A stretch of 64,000 nt of DNA, taken from assembly GCA_016758965.1 (NCBI GenBank), contig JAEPRB010000045.1, positions 1 to 64,000 of the forward strand, read 5' to 3'. The position numbers and the translations under genes were made by a program. The notes beneath the pieces are model-generated. The model saw nothing but the letters and a program-made list of their open reading frames with translations, was not told where the DNA came from and searched no databases. Below are positions 53,801-64,000 of the stretch, piece by piece. The first letter of the stretch is position 1. Every line of letters starts with the position of its first letter. This DNA is from Circinella minor. Its lineage: Eukaryota; Mucoromycota; Mucoromycetes; Mucorales; Lichtheimiaceae.

Positions 53801-54320
53801 TCGAAGATTTTCTTGGCGATACCAGACAATACCTGTCTGTTGATTCGCATCATTGATGCAAATGATCCAGATGTCACAGCAGCAAGTTATTTAACTAAAT
53901 ATCTTTAATCTTTGACTTCAGGTGGCATCCCATCACATACACTGAATCTCAAAGATGGAATGCCAGTGAAATCTTAACCCAAATGCAGGCCTGTGTAATG
54001 GAACTAAATGTTTTTGTTACAGCACTTTTGCATCACAGCATTGTAGTAAAAAGGATTGACATTGGTCATGATGGTGAGGAACATTACATTCCTAGGATCA
54101 ATATGTGCACCACAGGAGGAGAATACACATTCATCTATTGTCGTTATCATACAGGAATCTCTATTTGTTCACAGCCAATTATATGTTGTTCTTTCTCGAG
54201 CAACTGACCCTAACAACATTAGAATTGCTATTGACCTAACCAAATTATCTTCTACCGATGTCCCTAGTAAAGTAAATATTGTTTACCATAAAGTCTTACT
54301 TCCATCATCATAATTAACAC
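53800..54320 (+). pseudogene. Inverted fragment of the Helitron helicase
   Basis: The plus strand reads LLIRIIDANDPDVTAASYLT.., a stop, SLTSGGIPSHTLNLKDGMP, and later SLFVHSQLYVVLSRATDPNN. It is homologous to 40600-41150 in the opposite orientation. It carries the same TAA before SLTSG as the other copy, so both descend from an already broken ancestor. The match extends past the stop into CACCTTATCACACCAATATATC, the Helitron 3' flank. Confidence 0.75.
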
Positions 54321-54783
54321 CTTATCACACCAATATATCAAAATTTTTTTTTTTTTTACAATCATATCAATATATCAATATAATCAATATTTTTCTTTTC
54401 ACATATCCTTCTCTTTTTGTGGCTACATTTTTCTTAATTTAGACCTCTTTTTTTTCTTTGTATAATGAATATATATCACTATTTTAGCATCTGTTGTGAT
54501 TCACTGCAAAGAGAAACCGTACGCCGTTAAATGAGCTGGAGCAAAGTGAAGAGCCCATTTAGTCGAGCAAAGCGAGGCAGAAAGAGATTGATTATTATCT
54601 TTCTTATTACCATTAGTTGTATAAATGCACTTTTTTTTATGACGTAATTTTTCCTAATAAAGTACTCCCAGCCTGGTTCCGATTTTGCGCAAAAAAAAGA
54701 AAAAAAAAGGTTGAATTTTATTAAGAAAAAAAATTTTAAACTTTTTTTTTCTCGTTGTCAACTCTATATCAAAAAGTACTATC
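54321..54783. other. Intergenic, upstream of the WKF-domain gene
   Basis: AT-rich with T runs. A less AT-rich patch at 54490-54590 holds no frame I can support. It contains the presumed promoter of the gene at 54784. Confidence 0.4.
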
Positions 54784-55891
54784 ATGGTCGCAGAAGAAGC
54801 AGTAACGAAAATACATAAAAAAGAAAAAAAAGAGAAAAAGGAAAAGAAGCAAAGCAAAAAGGTATTATTGCTTATTCCATTTTCATTCTAGATCTGATCT
54901 AAATAAAAAGTTAAACTTTTCAACAATAAACGATCGATCTTATTGATCCATTCATTAAATTAATTAATCTCGAAATTAGGAAAAAAAAGAGAAAAAGAAA
55001 GTAGAGGACGATAAAGAAGAAAAAATTGATGATTTAAAAAAAGAGAAAAAAAAGAAAAAAGATAAGAAACGAAAGGCTGAAGAACAGGATGATTCCAAGT
55101 CAAATAAGAAACAAGCTGTAAAAGAAGTCTTCACACCAGGTTTGTGTTAATTGATAGTGGTTTTTTTTTCTTTTAGTAGCGGAACGCATAATATATATTA
55201 AAATTAAACTCTATGTGATTAATACATATAATTATATATTAGACGGGATACAATATCTTCGTACATTCCATTCTAATAAAAATGAATGGAAATTCAAAAA
55301 GATGTGCCAAGTTTGGTGTTTACAACACATGTATGACGAGAATGTGGTAAGTTTTCTTTCTTTCTTGGTTAATTGTCGAAAATTCTTGTTTTGGGGGGAT
55401 AAGGGAAAAGAGTTGGGGGTGAATTGATGGTATTAAGGTAAGATATGGGTAATAAATAATAATTATAATATGATGGTAGTACAAATTGATTGAAATACTA
55501 ATTTTATTTCTATTTAGATGAGTGATAATGATTTTGACATTATGTTGGATTATATGAAAGATATGAAAGGACAAGCTCGTACGGTAATTATTAATAATGG
55601 ATAAAAAGGTGGGACGATATTTCAGGTTGATAGATAATAATGATAAAACTTGTTTGTGGCGTATTATCGTTTATATAGAAAACGATACGTGAAGCACAAG
55701 AAAAGATACCCCCAGAGCCCACAGACGTTGATAATGATATTTTTGATGCAGAAGCGGCATTAAATGCAGTACCAGTATCATCCTCTGGCGCAGCAGAACA
55801 GCAAGAAACAAATCAACAGGAAGACCAAGAGAGTGATACACCCGTGATCAAAAGGGCTCGAGCAATTGTTAGAGTATTAATAGTTGATTAA
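54784..55891 (+). CDS. WKF-domain protein (C7orf50-like)
   Basis: Five exons: 54784-54861, 54980-55139, 55243-55346, 55518-55583 and 55679-55891, all with GT..AG introns, give 206 aa. The first 80 residues are almost entirely Lys and Glu, a likely nucleolar/nuclear basic region. The WKF domain follows: GIQYLRTFHSNKNEWKFKKM, CQVWCLQHMYDENV, MLDYMKDMKGQART, with the name-giving Trp-Lys-Phe. The C-terminal tail is acidic and Gln-rich and ends in a basic KRARAIVR. The family is conserved from fungi to human (C7orf50) and is linked to the nucleolus; its biochemical role is poorly known. Frame and phase agree across all introns. No lesions. Confidence 0.88.
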
Positions 55892-56180
55892 ATAAATGCA
55901 TTAAAATTAGTACACTTATTCAAATACGGAAAGCACGGTCCGATAATGGGAATAAACTAAGCAAAGTGATGTAAAATATTATTTTTGGTGAAGGGCACGG
56001 ATTTTAAACGGGAGTGGCAACAAATTTGGAATAAGTTTTTTTTTTTTGGAGTTTGGGGGGGGGGAAAGGCGAGGTGTTTTTTTTGGGGGGTGGAGGGAGA
56101 AGGGGGAGAAGAAGAGAATATATAACAACAAAGGAAGGTGGTGCAAAAGTATAATATGTTGCAGCACCATATAAGATTAT

Positions 56181-56219
<39 letters not shown>

Positions 56220-56509
56220 ATATCATCTTATTATATATATACATCACACACATAAATACATAACATACTCAAATTACCTCCTTTTTTGTATTTCAAACCT
56301 TCTCCTTTATTTTTAAACACGTATTCTTTTTTATTTTATTTTTTCTACTTCCCTTTTCTTTCTTTCTTTCTTTCTTTCTTTTTATTTTTTTCATAAAGAA
56401 CTTTCAAAAAGTTAACAATTATTATTTAACCCCTTCTCTTTCTTTATTCTTTTTTCTTTCTCTTTTTTTTTTCTTCTTTTTTTCTGTGTAAAAAAAAATA
56501 AACTTGATA
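55892..56509. promoter_or_regulatory. Intergenic with pyrimidine-rich leader of the GATA/PHD gene
   Basis: G runs and C-poor sequence at 56040-56110 and an AT microsatellite at 56186-56215 are followed by a long CT-rich stretch (56280-56490, including CTTT repeats at 56358-56382) directly upstream of ATG 56510. Pyrimidine-rich leaders are common before fungal start sites, so promoter function is inferred. No coding sequence. Confidence 0.45.
56186..56215. repeat. AT dinucleotide microsatellite
   Basis: An AT run of about 30 bp between the WKF gene and the GATA/PHD gene. Confidence 0.9.
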
Positions 56510-58448
56510 ATGAGTACTTCAACTTCGAGATTATCAACCACTACCACTGTTGATACCAATAATCATACTCTTTTGGATACTACTTCTACTCCTTTACTTA
56601 TCTCAACAGATCCATCCCTCGCGCTCTCAACACTCGGTATATCGGATCCCTATCTGGCTAAGCCTAAAATAGCATCAGCAGATGCGCGTCACGAGTGCGG
56701 CAGTGCCTTGTTACCAATAACAACTACATCCCAAACAAGTTCTCATTTGGGCATAGCAGGACCATGTCCGACCACAACTACTTGGCAACTTTTACTTTAT
56801 TATCACCAACAATTAGTTTGTCCACCTGTCGTAAAAGATGATGTATTTTTAGGCCCTGCCGATAATGAATCTGTTATCACTGTAAACAGTTCAACTGATT
56901 CAACTTATACTACTTCTAGCAACAGCAACAACAATACAAATAATGCCCCTTCGGTTGGGAACTGGGCCCCTACCCCTTGCTTGTCCCCCGTAACGTCCCC
57001 GTCGGACTTTCTGTGCAACCACGAGCCTCTCTTTGACGGGATTGAAGATCTGCAGCAACAACAAAAGGTCTTATCAAAAGATGAACAGCAACAAGATACT
57101 TTAGACAACGATAATCAATATAATAATAAAATAATATTAGAACAAAATGAATCAAGTGGCTATGCAACACAAATTCAAAAGCCCGATCCTAATGCTTTTA
57201 CTTCGCCGAATCTTGATTGGTACGAGTTTACAAAAGAGGATAACGTTGGTCATACCTCATCATCTGTCTTGGTAGGCTTACCAACTCCGTCTCCCACTGC
57301 TTCCGAGAATGAAGCAAGCTTGTTCGACGATGAAGATGACGACGAAGACGACAATGATGATGATCAACAAAATAAAATTCATGAATTTGGATACGACATC
57401 GATAATGATATTATAAATAACCATCAACGTCATGATGAACCTCAAATACCATTTGGATTTTTCAGCAGTGATGAAGAAGATGACGATGACGATGATAATA
57501 TCGATGACATCGATGATATTATTGCCGAACAGCGTTTATTATTAGAAGCTTCTTATTGTACATCATCATCAGCAACACCAACAATGGATACTGCTCCTCC
57601 ACCTGAAATCGCTCCGCTTCGTTTACCACCTCCTGCTAAAACTGCTACGCGTTCCCTAAAACGGAAGCGATCCCAATCTATCGATAGTATCACAAGTTGT
57701 GGTAGTGAACTAGAGGAGGAAGAAAATGACTCCCCTGTGTTACAACGTTTGCATCGCCTTCGATTAACTGAACCGAAACGTATGACAACAAAAAGTAAAT
57801 CTAAGTCTGTTGCTAAGCGACGTACAAAACGCCATCCCGGTAGGGGTCGTGGTGTGCGCCCAAAAACAATTGCTTGTCCTGCATATGATATAAAACAGCA
57901 AGATGAAGATGATGGAATTCAGCGAACCATTTTTGAACGATTGACTCATTCAGGTATTGACTGGTGTCGTTATTGTGGGACAACAGAGGGTGTTAATTGG
58001 CGACCAGGTCCATGGGGTAAACGCACTCTTTGCAAGTGAGTAAAAAAAAACATATTTTATTTTTATTATTGATAATTGCTACTTTTTTTTTTTGTAATAA
58101 TGAAATTTATAAACTGATCAACAAACATAAATATTTAGTAAACATGGATGCGACTACAAGGGATATGGTATTGCAAGCCGATTGCCTCGCTTGGATCTTT
58201 CTGCTTTCATTCATGAGCGACTCGAAGATCGACGACGACCTGTAGTTCAACAATTTTGTGTTGTCTGTCAAGGGCCAGAATCCAATGAAGATAATAAGTT
58301 AGTACCGTGTGAAGGAGGTTGTTCGCGTGCATACCATCAATTATGTCGCATACCTGCTATCACTTCGTATCAAGATCAGCAGTGGTGCTGCAGTACACTA
58401 TGCCGCGAGAATAAGAAGCGTAACAAGGTTGGCCCATATGATTCGTAA
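56510..58448 (+). CDS. GATA-like zinc finger plus PHD finger protein
   Basis: Exons 56510-58035 and 58139-58448 (intron phase 2) give 611 aa. The first 450 residues are low complexity: Ser/Thr-rich start, Gln/Asn stretches and Asp/Glu runs. A basic region with an AT-hook-like HPGRGRGVRPK (about 443-453) follows. The finger WCRYCGTTEGVNWRPGPWGK continues across the intron to TLCNKHGC, a GATA-type fold with C-x2-C then C-x4-C instead of the usual C-x2-C. Next comes a C4HC3 PHD finger: CVVC, VPCEGGC, AYHQLC, WCCSTLC. This points to a chromatin-bound nuclear regulator. I do not assign a gene name. The start is the first ATG of the long frame; no lesions are seen. Confidence 0.85.
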
Positions 58449-60861
58449 ACAAAACCCTATATGCATTACACTTTTATTTTTTTACAATATTCTCCTTTCT
58501 CTTTCTCTCTCTCTATATATATTCATTATGTATATGTATATGTATATACCATATATCTCTTGTGTTCTCCCATAACTCCTTATTTTTTTTTCTCATTTTA
58601 GTATATATATATTTTACTATTATTATTATACTATTTCATATCACTACCCAACATACATACAACACATAGCACATACAAACTACATTTCACAATCATCATA
58701 TATCCCCCATATAGCAACAACAAATTATATAGCATCTCTTTTTTTATTCTTTTCTTTGTTTCCAAGTGCATATTTTTTTTTTCTTCTAGCATTTCCCATT
58801 ATTTACGTACTATAATATCTAGCATATTTTCCTCCTTATTCTTTTGTAATAATAGAGAAATAAACAAAAAAGCATGTCCGCCATCTTTCAATTACGAAAA
58901 AAAAGTTACCCGAGAGACAGGATTATATATGTACAGAATTCTTTTCTATTGATCGATACGTAATATAATCAATTTATTATTTGTTTATTTATTTTATGTA
59001 TTTGTTTATAATATATATATATATATGTATAAATAGTCAAAAATGTCGTCTTCTCCTTTCTTTTCTATTATTCATTATTCACTATATAAAAAAAAAAGCA
59101 TGTGCTTATTTTTCTTATTTTTATTTTTGTGGATACATCGAGTTACTGTTTGTTAGAATTTATACCACCATTTGCACTTAAAAAAAAGAGTGATGTTAAT
59201 GTTAAATCAAGGAGTGGCAAGGGGTCTATAATATGGATTTCTACTCAGCTACGAAAAAAAAATAGCGTATGTCTAAAGTAATAGTGGTAGTATTAGCAAT
59301 GGTAGATGGAGCAGGTAGTACAACTAGTAGTATATTTATTTGTGGGACGATGCGTACTGTACACATTGACAAGGAAATCAAAAATAGGGGTTGGAGGTGT
59401 ATGTTGATTGCTGTAAAGAGAGTAAAGAAAACACGGGAATCGGGTGGCCTGTTGTATGTGTAACTTTCATGTTTGCATATTGTTTGGTGTATTGGAAATT
59501 TAAACCCCCTATTTTTTATTTCTTTCTTTTCACTCACCAGTATCAATTCAACACAGACATGGGAAGTGGCACAAATCAAACTTTCTTTTATATACCTATA
59601 CATAAATAATCGTACTTCTGAAATATTTATTTTTTATTTTCTTATAATGGTAATTCTTCAAGAAGTCGATGAAAATCAGCAAACTAGAAAACTAAAAAAC
59701 AAGCTTTTTCTATTGGAATACTATGTGAATTGTATAAACCTACTGAACCACACACATATACGCGTAACATGAGTAAGCAGTAAAGTATAATAATACGCCC
59801 ATAATTCTGCAGTTTGATCAAAAGTAACGATAGAACAAAAGCACAACTCGCCTGATTGCTTTTACATCTTTATAATCTATTACGTATGCAGGTAAATTTT
59901 TTTTTTTTAATACTGTTATTAATTATTTCCTAGGGATATTCGGTAATACAACGAAAAATCTACTGAAATAACGATACTTGGTCGAAATCAGATTACTTTA
60001 GGTTGATCATGTAGTAAAAAATGTTCTTTTCTCCTAATCTGGCCATTGGGTCAAAACTCAGCTTTAAACGGAAGATAGGCTCGTTTAGGCAAGTATATTG
60101 AGCTTGGACATTATTATTAAAATGATACATAATATATATGTAGAATGAATAGCGCTTTCCCGATTTATGTGTTATATTTATTTTCAATATTATGCACTCC
60201 TGAAATCTGTATTATTATTTTAGATATATTTTGAAGCAATAGTAAGAATAGTGACTTTTGGTAATATTATCTGTGCTAACAGTGTATTTTATTCAAACAA
60301 ATGAATATAATATATCATTCCACTGTGAGTTTAAGCGATGGTGCCCTGGTTATACGTATTACATATTCAACCGAGTAGTAGTAAAATGTTTTAATTTGTA
60401 ATAGATTAAAATTGAACCACATCCTCATTGTAATATTTGAAAAGTAGACAAATGGAAAAGTTTATTTTTTCAAGTCGATATGTTACCATGATTGGCAATG
60501 GTAAAGTAGTAATTCAAGTGGGTGGCTTTGATACAAAATTCAAAAGTTACGTACGACAATTAGTTTACAATAGAGTATATACAATAACTTCTTGTATATG
60601 TAGCATCTATATGAGTAGTAGATAATTAATTTTACATGTATAAAATTAATCACTTTAATAAATATTATCATCATAATATGGACAAACTAAGAAACATCAT
60701 ATGAATTATATGTGATAAAAAATATAGGTAATTGTTTGTTTTTATTATTTACTATACATTATTTATAATATAATATGATATAATATAATAGAATTTAATA
60801 TAAATATACATATGATCATGTTAAAAAAAAAAAAGGAATATGGTACTATTATGATATGCAT
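58449..60861. other. Intergenic region
   Basis: T-rich and AT-rich sequence with short AT microsatellites (for example about 58511 and 59011). Short protein-like fragments occur without a gene model: on the plus strand MEKFIFSSR.. with VIQVGGFDTKFKSY (60451-60560), and on the minus strand CLNEPIFRLKLSFDPMARLG (about 60095-60030). They may be transposon debris. No RNA gene was found. Confidence 0.45.
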
Positions 60862-61695
60862 TTAGTTGGGAGCGAATGTAATTGTTAAAAGAAGTTCACC
60901 ATGACTGGACAAACCAAGTTTAGCAGGTAACTTGACCCTATAATAATACAAATAAAATGAAGTCACTTTGTTAATATTTTCTATGTTTTCACTGTCAATA
61001 TTATCATGGAAAATATATGAAAATAACAAAAATTACCACTGGTTGAAAGGTCGACCACTGGAAATGATATCTTTAATATCAACTTTTGCGTCTCCAATCT
61101 TATCAGAACCGACTAAATCCTTGTCAAGAACCTTCAAATAGAGTTTCTTATCTGAAGAGCCCTTGGGAATATTGAAAATAAAAGTTTCATTCCAGACAGG
61201 GTTATTATTATTTTTAATTTCACTTGAACGTTGCTTATAGTCATCATCAAGCCATAACTCACTATAGAATATATAAACCCATTATTTTTAATTAGTTTTC
61301 TCCCATTTTTTTTTTTACCATACGAAAATCTCGTACTGTAATACATCATCAATAAAGCATAAACTTACACATAAGGATCGTTCTAAAAATAGAAAGATAA
61401 ACAAGTTAGTTTGTTGTCAAAAAAAATAATAATTAATGTATGGATCATTAAAACTTACTTTGCCAAGAAAGTCTTGATTTTTCAAATCTTTGCCTTCGTC
61501 TATAAGATATCATGTGATATATATATATATATATATAAGTATATATAAATAAATATGTTTTTTTTTTCTTACGTATTGATCATAGTAATAGAAAGAAAGA
61601 ATTTTTTTAACGAACTACCATATAGCATTAAAAAAAATTGAAAACTTACGAAGAGTGACTTGAAGGACACCAGCTGGAAGAGAACCGAAACCCAT
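60862..61695 (-). CDS. Small C2-domain protein
   Basis: Five exons on the minus strand: 61650-61695, 61459-61499, 61369-61382, 61037-61261 and 60862-60937. The third is only 14 bp. All phases agree and the product is 133 aa, about one C2 domain. The fold is clear: GVLQVTLHEGKDLKNQDFLG, NDPYVELWL (calcium loop 1 Asp), NNPVWNETFIF, LYLKVLDKDLVGSDKIGDA (loop 3 Asp residues) and ELLLTITFAPN as the last strand. C2 domains bind acidic phospholipids, usually with calcium, so a peripheral membrane role is likely. Similar single-C2 proteins are common in Mucorales. No signal peptide or other domain. A T-rich leader precedes the start. Confidence 0.9.
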
Positions 61696-62896
61696 TTTAT
61701 ATATATTTGGTTGTTGTTTTATGTAAGAGAAAGAAAAAGATAAAATTATTATTTTTCACACCACATAAAAAAATACACCCCACTTTTATAGGAATTGGAT
61801 GTCTTTGTACGACAATGCAAAGAAAAATTAATTCTCGTGACACTCGAACACCAATCTAAAACCTTCTTTTTTTTTATGCTGAGCGTCTCGCTTGGCATGA
61901 TGATGAAATTTACCGGACTTTATGATTTAAATGGTAAAGTAATATTCTATAAAACTTGACATAATGGAGAATAATGTTCTTCACAATAGTAAAGAAATAT
62001 ATTTATTTTTAGAATTTTAAAGTTTCATGCTTTTAGAACCAAAGATAGAAAACAATAGAATGAATATTGATTTCTTTTACTAAGAACTAAACCTTTTACG
62101 TACATTATCACTTATTCCGTTCCTATTTCATACACCTCTTGATTTAAATTTTTAACTTGGGACGGTTAGTAATAATTAGCAAAAGCCTTTTAACCGTCAT
62201 CCAGTTCTAATTATGATGACTATTTATTATCTTCCGTTGGTAGACAATGAAACCCTCAGAAATTTGAGTATTGAAAGTATCATACATTCATCTTTTTAAA
62301 ATAAGGAATTAAAAAAACTACGCTATCACCATGTAGGATTTCAAAATGGGATGTAAGAAAAATACTTATAGCGCCATTAACTCTCTGAATTTGATATGAT
62401 AAAACAGGTGGAGACCATGTGATTAATGAAGAGTTACGTATTTCTAATTCATAAACTTTTGTATAATCATTTATTTGGGTATCAATTACTTTACCAATAG
62501 GAAAAGTGAGTTCTTATGTGCATAACACTAAGATATTATTGGTAATGATAAAATATAATTTAATCATTGCTCACACTTCTGGTTAGAAAAAAAAAAGATA
62601 ACAATAAAAAAAATCGAGTTATAATACTGTATTAAGAATATAGTAAGTAGAATATTATTTATGAACAATTATTCTGGTTACGAGCCACAGAGCCGTATAG
62701 AATTAAAAAAGCTGATGATAAATAGTGTTTGTTACTTTACTTTTCGGACTTTTATAAATCTGCTTTTTGTAAAAACCTTCTATGGACATCGACAGGGTGC
62801 AAGTTAAGAATATAATTCCGACGCTTATGTAATAAAATCCAAAGAAAAAGGGCTTTTCTCATACTACAATAATCCTTTTACCTATATTTTTAAAAT
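61696..62896. other. Intergenic between divergent genes
   Basis: Shared upstream region of the C2 gene (minus) and the oxidoreductase gene (plus). It includes a possible minus-strand coding exon at 62280-62512, listed separately. The rest is AT-rich. Confidence 0.5.
62280..62512 (-). other. Possible orphan exon
   Basis: From an AG at 62514-62513 on the minus strand a frame of about 77 codons reads LTFPIGKVIDTQINDYTKVY.. and LITWSPPVLSYQIQRVNGAI.. to a TGA at 62280. Composition is protein-like, with alternating hydrophobic residues suggesting beta strands, but there is no ATG and no upstream exon I can support. It could be the last exon of a decayed gene. Confidence 0.3.
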
Positions 62897-64000
62897 ATGT
62901 CAGCAAATCAACAACCCATTCGTGTTGGAATCATAGGTACTGGTATTTTCGCGTACCGTCATTTACGTGCTTATAATGCTGTTGGTAAAGACAAATTTCA
63001 AGTTGTCGCGTGTGCCAATCGTTCCCGTGATAAAGCAGTAAAGTTTGCTGAAGAGGTATATTTAAAAAGACAATGTCTTTGGACTTCATCTAGCTCTATA
63101 TAACTTATAAAAAATTTATTATTTTTATAGGCGGGTATTCCTGAATCAGCCATTTATACTGATCCTGTAGACTTAATTAACGATCCCAATGTGGAACTTG
63201 TGGACGCTCTTTTGCCTGTGCAATATAACTTGGAGGTATATAAGAATAATAGTAACAACAGTAGATATTGGGCTATTATTAATACTACTTATTATTAAAA
63301 CATTATTAGATTATTGAAAAAGCTATTGCTGCTAAGAAAAATATTTTATTTGAAAAACCAATAGGTAAGAACAGAAAATAATAATAATAATAATTGTAAA
63401 AGGAGGAAAGAATATCTTGTGTAAGCTAATATTTCTCCTCATTATTAATTATTTAGCACATAATTTGGATGCTGCTCGTAAGATTGTTCTTGCGGGTCAA
63501 AAAGCCGAAACTGTGGTTGCAGTAGCTGAAAACTGGTCTTATCATTCATTGCCTCGAGCCGTAGCCAAATATGTACAGGATGGTAACATTGGTGAGGTAA
63601 AGATCTATTTTATATATGCTTTTTTTTTGTATGCAAGGATTTGCATGTCTTTTTATTATACGACACAACCAACTATTTTTAAATTGACTTCATTTGATCA
63701 CTCGTCCTTCAATCATGACACATGTTACATATAATTGTACATGTATAGATTGTCAATTTCACATACGATTCTGCGCGACCTTATAATCCAAATTCACCTT
63801 ATCATACAACTGCATGGCGGCAAACACCACAACATCCAGGGTAAATAAAATAATTTAAAGGTGTAATATATTTGAAAAGCTAAATGGAATCATTGAAATA
63901 CGTTACTTTTTTTTTCTTAATTAGTGGATACTTAAGTGACGGTGGGGTTCATGATATGGCCCATTTGGTACCAATTCTTGGTAGATTCGATCAAGTCAGT
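62897..64000 (+). CDS. Gfo/Idh/MocA family NAD(P)-dependent oxidoreductase (5' part)
   Basis: Exons 62897-63055, 63131-63235, 63310-63364, 63457-63596, 63749-63840 and 63925 to beyond the window end, all GT..AG with consistent phases. The N terminus is a Rossmann fold with GIIGTGIFAYRHLRAYNAVG binding NAD(P). The second motif is LFEKPIA, where the Lys of E-K-P takes part in catalysis. The substrate domain starts with AENWSYHSLPRAVAKYVQ and has GGYLSDGGVHDMAHLVPILG, including the conserved Asp and His. The family oxidises or reduces sugars and related compounds (glucose-fructose oxidoreductase, inositol dehydrogenase, dihydrodiol dehydrogenase); the substrate here is not evident. About half the protein is visible. 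Confidence 0.9.

Noticed and set aside
56905..57949. Minus-strand ORFs over the GATA/PHD gene
   Set aside because: Mirrors of low-complexity acidic and Gln-rich coding sequence; no start context or splice support.
59241..59603. 120-aa minus-strand ORF
   Set aside because: No domain-like pattern, no splice or promoter support, and composition typical of AT-rich noise.

Overview
The window reads as a transposon-rich, AT-rich segment of a fungal nuclear genome, most likely an early-diverging lineage of the Mucoromycota (Mucorales-like). The evidence is short GT..AG introns of about 70 to 110 bp in the host genes, a eukaryotic tRNA-Val, fungal Crypton, Helitron, CACTA, Harbinger and chromoviral Ty3 elements, and fungal-type host genes. 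There are no operons or bacterial signals. An assembly gap of seven Ns lies at 25329-25335. Family names come from recognised motifs; no database search was run.

Layout. 1-704: tRNA-Val(AAC) preceded by a GC-rich structured stretch. 705-3511: a complete PIF/Harbinger element with terminal inverted repeats, a TAA target duplication, an intact-looking spliced transposase and a Myb/SANT-like partner gene. It abuts, and probably sits inside the end of, a DDE transposase gene carrying a C-terminal chromodomain (3525-5125). A second, interrupted copy of that chromodomain transposase lies at 16575-19539. 5126-8714: AT-rich sequence with two eroded gene remnants. 8715-11930: a decayed copy of a transposase-like gene that carries an embedded RNase D/WRN-type 3'-5' exonuclease, itself split by another insertion. 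The fuller copy is at 20441-24639 and also has a DUF6729-like zinc region. 12064-12453: a small CCCH zinc-binding ORF. 13257-15737: a Crypton (tyrosine recombinase plus GCR1_C-like domain) with five in-frame stops.

25340-39164: two Ty3/gypsy chromoviruses on the minus strand. The first (25340-31268) has 430-bp LTRs that differ at one site by eye and one open 1595-aa gag-pol. The second (31718-39164) has 185/186-bp LTRs, an ACAT duplication, a tRNA-iMet-like primer site, separate gag and pol frames joined by a textbook -1 frameshift signal (slippery A AAA AAC, 7-nt spacer, 9-bp stem with pseudoknot potential), and a 433-aa ORF on the opposite strand between pol and the LTR. An older gag fragment lies between them.

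39165-54320: a nested block. A MULE-like transposase head, then a minus-strand Helitron (HUH Rep plus PIF1 helicase) split by a CACTA/EnSpm element of about 6.8 kb with subterminal repeats, then an inverted second fragment of the Helitron helicase.

54784-64000: an ordinary host region with four spliced genes: a WKF-domain (C7orf50-like) protein, a GATA-like plus PHD finger protein, a small C2-domain protein, and the 5' part of a Gfo/Idh/MocA oxidoreductase that runs off the window.

The strongest candidates for something undescribed are the exonuclease-bearing DDE gene family, the chromodomain-bearing DDE family, and the antisense accessory ORF plus frameshift signal of the second chromovirus.
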